Source of the DNA: Loktanella fryxellensis
GTDB lineage: Bacteria; Pseudomonadota; Alphaproteobacteria; Rhodobacterales; Rhodobacteraceae
Length of the DNA stretch: 64,000 nt
Assembly (NCBI RefSeq): GCF_900110065.1
Contig: NZ_FOCI01000004.1
Coordinates: 62,001 to 126,000 of the forward strand
Direction of reading: 5' to 3'
Positions 58,567-64,000 of the stretch are shown here, piece by piece (positions within the stretch are counted from its first letter, which is position 1; each line of letters begins with the position of its first letter). Position numbers and translations under genes: made by a program. The notes beneath the pieces are model-generated. The model saw only the letters and a list, made by a program, of their open reading frames with translations. It ran no database searches and was not told where the DNA came from.

Positions 58567-61500
58567 CTATGCCCGGTGCCTGACGACCAGCACCAGCGCC
58601 GACGCGGCGTAGATCGCCAGCAGCGCCACCGCCAGCCCCGCCACGAACACCGCCATCGCCGCCCCCGTCCCCGCCGCTAGCAGCGGCAGGACGGCGCTGG
58701 CCGGGTCCCATGCACTGCCCGTGACCAGCACCGGGGCGACGGTTCCGGCGAACAGCGCCACAGCAAGGGCCGCCCCCAGCACCGCAGGCCCGCGCAGCGC
58801 CGCCCGGCGCGACATCAGCGCCCGGCGCGCGCTGCGCATCTGGCGGGCCAGATCGGCCTGCACCGCCATCGTCGCCGGCACCACCAACAGGACCAGCACC
58901 AGACCAAAGCCGAGGCCGTAGACCAGCGTCACCACCGTGGGTTTCAGGAACGCGGCCTGCGATGCACGCTCGTACAGCAGCGGCCCCAACCCCAGCACCG
59001 TCGTCAGCGTGGTCAGCAGCACCGGGCGCAGGCGGCTCGCCGACCCGTCGATGATCGCAGGGACAAGGCCGCGCGTCGCCGCCTGTTCGTCGATCGTCGT
59101 CACCAGCACGATGGAATCGTTGATGATGACGCCGGTCATGCCGATCAGACCGACCACCGTGAACAGGGACAACGGGATGTCCCAGACGTGATGCCCCCAG
59201 ATCGCGCCCACGAGGCCGAAGGGGATCACGGCCATCACCACCAGCGGCCGCGACCAGCTGGAAAAGATCCACGCCAGACTGGCGTAGATGCCACCAAGCA
59301 CGAGGATCAGCGCCGTCGCCGCATCCGAAAGGAATGCATCCGCCTGCGCGGACAGGCCCGCCTGCACCGTCTGGATGCCGTAACGGGCCCCGATCGCGGG
59401 CAGGATGCGGGTGTCGATTTCGGACTGGATCTGCGCCGCCCGGTCGGGGTCGTCGTCCGACAGGTTGCCCGTCACCGAGATCAACGGCACGCCGTTCTCG
59501 CGGCGCACGGTGCCGAAGCCGGACCGCGCCTCGACCTGCACCACGTCGCCCAATGGCACGAACGCACCGTCCGGCGTGCGGATCTGCGTGGCGTCGAGGA
59601 AATCGGCCGCCACTTCGCCCGCCGGCAATTCGACGCGGACGGTGACGGACCGCACGCCGTCGGGAAAACTCGCGGCCTCGATCCCGCCCAGCCGCGCGCG
59701 CAGGTCGGCGCCCAGCGCGTCGATGGACAGGCCCAGCGCCGCGCCCTGCGGCGTCAACGTCAGCACCAGTTCCTCGCGGTCGTAAGGCAGGCTGTCCTCC
59801 AGCGCCGTCACCTCGGGATAACGCGAAAGATCGGTCTTCAGCGCCTCGGCGGCGGCCTTGAGCGTCAGCGCATCCGCGCCGGACAACTGGATGTCGAGGC
59901 CGTCACCGCCCGGCCCCGCGCCATAGCTGCGGAAACTGACGGTTTCCGCCATCGGATGCTGCACCACCTCGTCCTGCAGGGCACTGACGAAGGCGGCGGC
60001 GGTGACGCTCCGGTCGTCGGTGTCGACCAGACCGATGCTGATCGACCCCAGCAGGTCGGGATCCTTGTCGTCGGCGCCGGCGATGCCGCGCCCCGCATTG
60101 CCACCGATCTCGGCCACCACATGCGCCACGGGGTTGCGACCGCCGTCCGCGTCGGCCAGACGCGCGGACAGGGCGGCGGTGGCGCGCTGCATCTCGGCCA
60201 TCATGGCGCGGGTGTCGTCGCGGGTGGCACCGGGCAGCATGGCGACGTTGCCCGTCACCTCGCCCTGTTCGGGGTTGGCAAAGAACACCCACCGCACGTC
60301 GCCGCGCACCACCAGCGCGATCTGACTGGACAGCAGCAGCAAGGCACCGGCCAGCACCACATAGCGGGCCCGCACGACAAGGGCGATCAGCGGTCGGAAC
60401 ACCGCCCGCGTAAAGGCGTCGAAGCCGCGGTTCATGATCCGCGACGGCGCGTCATACCACGCCTGCGATCCGCCCAGACCGTGGCTCAGGTGACGCGGCA
60501 GGATCAGGAAACATTCCACCAGCGACGCGGCCAGCACCACGATCACGGTAAACGGGATGTCGGAAATCAGGCTGCCGAATTGCCCGCCCACCACCACCAG
60601 CCCCAGGAACGCGATGCAGGTCGTCAGCGAGGCCGCCAGCACGGGGCTGAACATGCGCTGCGCCGCGCGCTCTGCCGCGACCACCGACGGCTCACCCAGG
60701 TGGCGCGCGCGGTAGTCGGCATGTTCGCCCACCACGATGGCGTCGTCCACGACAAGGCCCAGCGTCAGGATCAGCGCGAACAGGCTGATCATGTTGATCG
60801 TGATGCCGGCGGCATACATCAGCGCCACGGCGGCCAGCATGGCCGTGGGGATGCCCGCCGCCACCCACAGGGCGGTGCGGGCATTCAGGAACAGGAACAG
60901 CAGCACCACGACCAGTGCCAGCCCCTGCACGCCGTTCTTGAACAACAGGTTCAGGCGTCCGGTGATTTCCTCGGCACGGGCGTTGATCAGGTCGATGCGC
61001 GTGCCCGCAGGCAGGGTCGGCTGCAGGCTGGCTGCGACGCGCTCCACGCTGTCCTGCAGACCGATGGCATCGCCGTCAGCCCCGCGCACAACGCCGATCA
61101 TCACCGCAGGATCGTCCCCCACGTAATAGGCGCGGCTGCGGTCGGGGCCCAGCACGATGATGCGGGCCACGTCGCCCACGGTCAATGTCGCCCCGTCCGG
61201 GTCCGACCGCAGGGGGATTGCGGCAATCGCCTCCCGGCTGCGGGTCTCGGCGCCGGTGCGGATGCGCGCGGCACCAGAGACGTCGCCCACGGCGCTGCCC
61301 GTCGTCTCGGCGGCGATGCGGTCGGCGATGTCGCTCAACCCGATGTCGTTGGCGATCAGGGCCTGCGACGGCACCTCGACCAGAATGCCGGGGGCGGCGA
61401 TCCCGCGCACAGTGGCCTGCGTGACGCCGGCCTGAAAGAGCTGCACCACCATCTCGTCGGCAAAGCGGCCCAACTGGTCGACGCCCACGGGGCCGGTGAT

Positions 61501-61956
61501 GACGACGTCGGTCACGCGGTCGGTCCAGCCGCCGCGGCGCAAGGTCGGCTCCTCTGCGTCGTCGGGCAGGTTGCCAGCCGAATCGATGGCCTGCTGCACA
61601 TTCTCGGCGGCGCGGTCCATGTTGGTGCCGGGCGTGAATTCGAGATCGATGCGCGCGCTGCCCTCGCTGGACCGGGCCGAGGTTTCGGTGACTCCTGCCA
61701 CGGCCTGCAGCGCGGGGCCCAGCACCTGCACGATGCCCGCATCCACAGCCTCGGCCCCGGCGCCGTCCCATTGCACGCCGACGGTGATGCCGTCGATCAC
61801 CACGTCCGGCAGGTATTGCGCGCGCATGTTGGGCCACGCCAGCAGGCCTGCCCCCAGCATCAGCGCCATCAGCAGGTTCGCCACGGTGCGGTGACGGGCG
61901 AAGTAGGACAGCAGGCCGCCCGGCTGCGCGCCGGTGCCGGGCGGGGTGCCGCTCAC
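58567..61956 (-). CDS. RND-family efflux permease (HAE1/AcrB type)
   Basis: Inner-membrane proton-driven drug/lipid exporter, 1129 aa, twelve TM. The N-terminal segment MSGTPPGTGAQPGGLLSYFA leads into RHRTVANLLMALMLGAGLLA. The paired Asp for proton relay lie in LGLVVDDAIVVGEHADYRA. The second half begins near residue 500 with MNRGFDAFTRAVFRPLIALV, and TM10-12 carry VGLIGMTGVIINDSIVLVTT. It is slightly longer than AcrB owing to a C-terminal extension with extra hydrophobic stretches. It overlaps the adaptor gene by four bases. Confidence 0.93.
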   Translation of the reverse strand: MSGTPPGTGAQPGGLLSYFARHRTVANLLMALMLGAGLLAWPNMRAQYLPDVVIDGITVGVQWDGAGAEAVDAGIVQVLGPALQAVAGVTETSARSSEGSARIDLEFTPGTNMDRAAENVQQAIDSAGNLPDDAEEPTLRRGGWTDRVTDVVITGPVGVDQLGRFADEMVVQLFQAGVTQATVRGIAAPGILVEVPSQALIANDIGLSDIADRIAAETTGSAVGDVSGAARIRTGAETRSREAIAAIPLRSDPDGATLTVGDVARIIVLGPDRSRAYYVGDDPAVMIGVVRGADGDAIGLQDSVERVAASLQPTLPAGTRIDLINARAEEITGRLNLLFKNGVQGLALVVVLLFLFLNARTALWVAAGIPTAMLAAVALMYAAGITINMISLFALILTLGLVVDDAIVVGEHADYRARHLGEPSVVAAERAAQRMFSPVLAASLTTCIAFLGLVVVGGQFGSLISDIPFTVIVVLAASLVECFLILPRHLSHGLGGSQAWYDAPSRIMNRGFDAFTRAVFRPLIALVVRARYVVLAGALLLLSSQIALVVRGDVRWVFFANPEQGEVTGNVAMLPGATRDDTRAMMAEMQRATAALSARLADADGGRNPVAHVVAEIGGNAGRGIAGADDKDPDLLGSISIGLVDTDDRSVTAAAFVSALQDEVVQHPMAETVSFRSYGAGPGGDGLDIQLSGADALTLKAAAEALKTDLSRYPEVTALEDSLPYDREELVLTLTPQGAALGLSIDALGADLRARLGGIEAASFPDGVRSVTVRVELPAGEVAADFLDATQIRTPDGAFVPLGDVVQVEARSGFGTVRRENGVPLISVTGNLSDDDPDRAAQIQSEIDTRILPAIGARYGIQTVQAGLSAQADAFLSDAATALILVLGGIYASLAWIFSSWSRPLVVMAVIPFGLVGAIWGHHVWDIPLSLFTVVGLIGMTGVIINDSIVLVTTIDEQAATRGLVPAIIDGSASRLRPVLLTTLTTVLGLGPLLYERASQAAFLKPTVVTLVYGLGFGLVLVLLVVPATMAVQADLARQMRSARRALMSRRAALRGPAVLGAALAVALFAGTVAPVLVTGSAWDPASAVLPLLAAGTGAAMAVFVAGLAVALLAIYAASALVLVVRHRA

Positions 61957-63431
61957 CCCTCCGCCTCCTGCTCCAGCATCGCCACGGTCGCGGCGGGCAC
62001 GGTCGCGGCGTCGAGCTGTTGCAGCAGGCGGGCCTTCTCCACCTCGGTCATGTCGCTGGCGACCACCCGGTCCTTCAGCCGCGCACGGCGGTCTGGGTCG
62101 AGCGGGATCACAGCGCGCGCCGCCTCCTGCACGGGGTCTGCCGCGTCGGACGCCGGCACGGGACGCACGCCGATGCCGGCCCCCAGTTGCGGCGTGCGGG
62201 CCGTCACGATGGTCATGCCGTTCAGCGCCATGCCGTCCGGCCCCGTGCCTGCCACGATCACGTCGTCGCCCTGACGCCGCAGCACATCGACCGGCTGAAT
62301 CGCGAGGCGGTCGCCCTGGGTCACGCGCAGCACCGTGCCGTCCGCCGCGACGGCGGTCGCCGGCAGCAGGACCACAGCCATCAGCGGCGGTTCCTGCACC
62401 GATACCGTGACGAAATCACCGGGGCGGAACCCCGCCGCGTCCGTCAGGCTGGTAAAGATCTGGCGGCCGGACTGTCCTTCGCCCACGGCACCGGCGATCC
62501 GGTCGATGGTGCCACCGGCGGTCAGGTCCAGACCATCCGCCGCCAGTGCTGCGGTGACGGGCAGCCCGATCACGCCGTCAGCCCCGTCCAGCAGACGCAC
62601 GAACTGCGCCGTGGACAGCCGGAACGCAACCTCCAGCCGGGTCGGGTCGATCAGGGTGGCGATGGCCTCGCCCTCGTTCAACCGGGTGCCCTGTGCCGCC
62701 GTCACCGCCGTCAGGTTGCCGTCGAAGGGGGCGGTGATCGCCGTATCCGCCAGCGTGCGTTCGGCCTCGGTCAGGGCGATCTGCGCGCGCGACAGCGCGG
62801 TGCGGGCCAGATCCAGCCGCGCGGTAGCCTGCGCCTGCGACCGGCGGCCGGCAAGGATCGCCGATTGCGCCGCCGACAGGGCGAGCTCCGCGTCCTCGAT
62901 GGCCGAGCGGGTGCCGACACCGCGCCCACCCAGATCCTGCGCGCGCGCCAATGCCCCCTGCCGCAGGTCGAGCTGCGCCTGCGCCTGCGCCAGCTCGTCG
63001 GCGGACAGCGTGACGCCGCGGTCCGCGTCGTGCACTTCGCCGGTGGCGTCCTGCACGTCGGCGGCGGCGCGGTCGCGGGCGGCCTGCGCCGTGGCGGGGT
63101 CGATCCGCAACACCACGTCACCGGCGGCCACCGCCCCGCCTTCGGCCAGTGTCGCCGCCGTCCAGACGACCGTGCCGCCGACCGGGGCGCGCAGGGCAAG
63201 GCTGGTCCGGCTGGCGACCTCTCCGTACACGGACAGGACCGGTGACAGGGTTTGCGGCGCGATTTGCATGACATCGACCGCAAAGACCCGTTCGCGGGGC
63301 GTGGTGTCGGCAGTTTCCGGGGTCATGCGGGCGACGACGGCGCTGCGCAGGATGTCCACCGCCCAGACCGCCAGCGCCAGCGTCACCGCCAGCAGGAACA
63401 GACCCGTCAAGGACCGTCGCAGCGCCCTCAT
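61953..63431 (-). CDS. RND efflux periplasmic adaptor subunit
   Basis: Membrane fusion protein of the pump, 492 aa. N-terminal anchor (LTGLFLLAVTLALAVWAVDI), lipoyl/barrel domain starting VMQIAPQTLSPVLSVYGEVA, an Ala/Gln-rich coiled-coil hairpin (about 115-240), then DTAITAPFDGNLTAV. The C-terminal extension is long and charged. Start ATG 63431 (MRALRRSLTG). The adaptor comes first, the permease second; no outer-membrane channel gene is adjacent, so a shared TolC is likely. Confidence 0.92.
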   Translation of the reverse strand: MRALRRSLTGLFLLAVTLALAVWAVDILRSAVVARMTPETADTTPRERVFAVDVMQIAPQTLSPVLSVYGEVASRTSLALRAPVGGTVVWTAATLAEGGAVAAGDVVLRIDPATAQAARDRAAADVQDATGEVHDADRGVTLSADELAQAQAQLDLRQGALARAQDLGGRGVGTRSAIEDAELALSAAQSAILAGRRSQAQATARLDLARTALSRAQIALTEAERTLADTAITAPFDGNLTAVTAAQGTRLNEGEAIATLIDPTRLEVAFRLSTAQFVRLLDGADGVIGLPVTAALAADGLDLTAGGTIDRIAGAVGEGQSGRQIFTSLTDAAGFRPGDFVTVSVQEPPLMAVVLLPATAVAADGTVLRVTQGDRLAIQPVDVLRRQGDDVIVAGTGPDGMALNGMTIVTARTPQLGAGIGVRPVPASDAADPVQEAARAVIPLDPDRRARLKDRVVASDMTEVEKARLLQQLDAATVPAATVAMLEQEAEG

Positions 63432-63492
63432 GCGGCGGCGTCCCGTCGCTCGACAGGGCTGCCGTGCCATCGGGGGTCCTGCACCAGTCCGG

Positions 63493-64000
63493 TCATGCGC
63501 GTGTCTGGTGTTCGGCCAGTCGTGGCATGATCTCGACGAAATTGCAGGGCCTGTGCCGCATGTCCAGCTGCAGGGAAAGGATCTCGTCCCATGCGTCGCG
63601 GCAGGCGCTTGGACTGCCGGGCAATGCAAACAGATAGGTGCCCTGCGCCACGCCGCCCGTCGCACGGCTCTGCACAGCACTTGTGCCGATCTTGGCCATG
63701 CTGACGTGGGTGAACACGACACCGAACGCGTCGATCTCCTTCTCGTACACGTCGCGGTGCGCCTCGACCGTCACGTCGCGCCCGGTCAGCCCGGTGCCAC
63801 CGGTCGAGATCACGACGTCGATGTCCGGGTCCGCGCACCAGCCACGCAGGGTGTCCGCGATGGTCGCGCGGTCGTCGGGCACGATGCGGCGCGCGGCCAG
63901 CACGTGGCCCGCCGCCGTCAGCCTGTCCACCAGCGTGTCGCCGGACCGGTCGTCGGCGGGCGTGCGGGTGTCGCTGACCGTCAGTACCCCGATGCGGACG
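63493..64000 (-). CDS. moaB: MoaB/Mog-type molybdopterin protein (5' end cut by window)
   Basis: Molybdenum cofactor enzyme that adenylylates molybdopterin. The visible part begins with RIGVLTVSDTRTPADDRSGD, then the Gly motif ISTGGTGLTGRDVT, and ends in PRLAEHQTRA. The first few residues lie outside the window. It precedes the RND genes by about 60 bases on the same strand. Confidence 0.92.
   Translation of the reverse strand, partial: VRIGVLTVSDTRTPADDRSGDTLVDRLTAAGHVLAARRIVPDDRATIADTLRGWCADPDIDVVISTGGTGLTGRDVTVEAHRDVYEKEIDAFGVVFTHVSMAKIGTSAVQSRATGGVAQGTYLFALPGSPSACRDAWDEILSLQLDMRHRPCNFVEIMPRLAEHQTRA

Noticed and set aside
59188-62274. Long + strand frame of over 1,000 codons opposite the RND genes
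   Set aside because: Antisense to a clear RND permease and adaptor; His/Gln/Arg-rich and without domains.
1-64000. Search for tRNA genes, transposases, integrases, CRISPR arrays and phage genes
   Set aside because: None seen; no tRNA T-loop motif in a folded context, no regularly spaced repeats and no mobile-element proteins.

Overview
The window is a gene-dense stretch of chromosome from an alphaproteobacterium, most likely of the Rhodobacteraceae/Roseobacter group. Evidence for this is the high GC content with G/C at third positions, the cytochrome c-552 that starts with MFDTMTLTK, an L-malyl-CoA/beta-methylmalyl-CoA lyase typical of the ethylmalonyl-CoA pathway, a TIGR02302-type membrane protein, and a run of peptide deformylase paralogues. 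I found no prophage, insertion sequence, transposase, integrase, tRNA or CRISPR array. The content is mostly housekeeping and metabolic.

Layout. 1-3 kb: the end of clpS, a SPOR-domain D,D-carboxypeptidase and an AEC transporter. 3-8.9 kb: a yejABEF peptide importer operon (minus strand). 9-17 kb: cytochrome c, pheA, an SRPBCC protein, nudC, a signal-less 5'-nucleotidase, the 4.5S SRP RNA, rsgA, ychF, a VOC protein and a Pmp3-type peptide. 17-21 kb: trpA, three tandem def genes and a patB-like lyase. 21.5-25 kb: cobL-cobH, a glutathionyl-hydroquinone reductase and a degenerate receiver protein. 25-31 kb: smc, a cobalamin riboswitch with a CbiM-like gene, and two GNAT genes. 31-37.7 kb: a ThDP enzyme, a MaoC-fold protein, a divergent FAD oxidase/mnmD pair, a DMT exporter and an HWE-type histidine kinase. 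37.7-46.6 kb: lytic transglycosylase, dapA, an ion channel, smpB, sseA, an aromatic aminotransferase, mclA and accA. 46.7-53.1 kb: ftsE-ftsX-plsC, a zinc-ribbon membrane protein and the TIGR02302 protein. 53.1-58.6 kb: argH, an LptM-like lipoprotein, a DUF2834 protein, lysA, a TlpA thioredoxin, YqgE and a DsbD-alpha-like protein. 58.6-64 kb: an RND efflux pump and the end of a moaB-like gene.

How the genes work together. Lysine and DAP synthesis (dapA, lysA) and wall remodelling (DacA-like, Slt, FtsEX) serve the envelope. Smc, SmpB, RsgA, YchF, SRP RNA and Def serve chromosome and translation housekeeping. YejABEF, the DMT and AEC carriers and the RND pump handle transport.

Most notable observations: (1) a dispersed intergenic hairpin element, in six copies, whose arms differ while pairing is kept and which mostly lies at the 3' ends of convergent genes; (2) a three-gene def cluster in which one copy has lost the catalytic Glu; (3) a CobH that lacks the catalytic His, in a cobHL pair flanked by inverted copies of the hairpin element; (4) a compact structured RNA candidate upstream of yqjG; (5) a cobalamin riboswitch in front of a lone CbiM-like gene; (6) a G8 tract that switches the C-terminus of a histidine kinase; (7) three convergent gene pairs that end on one shared CTAG.
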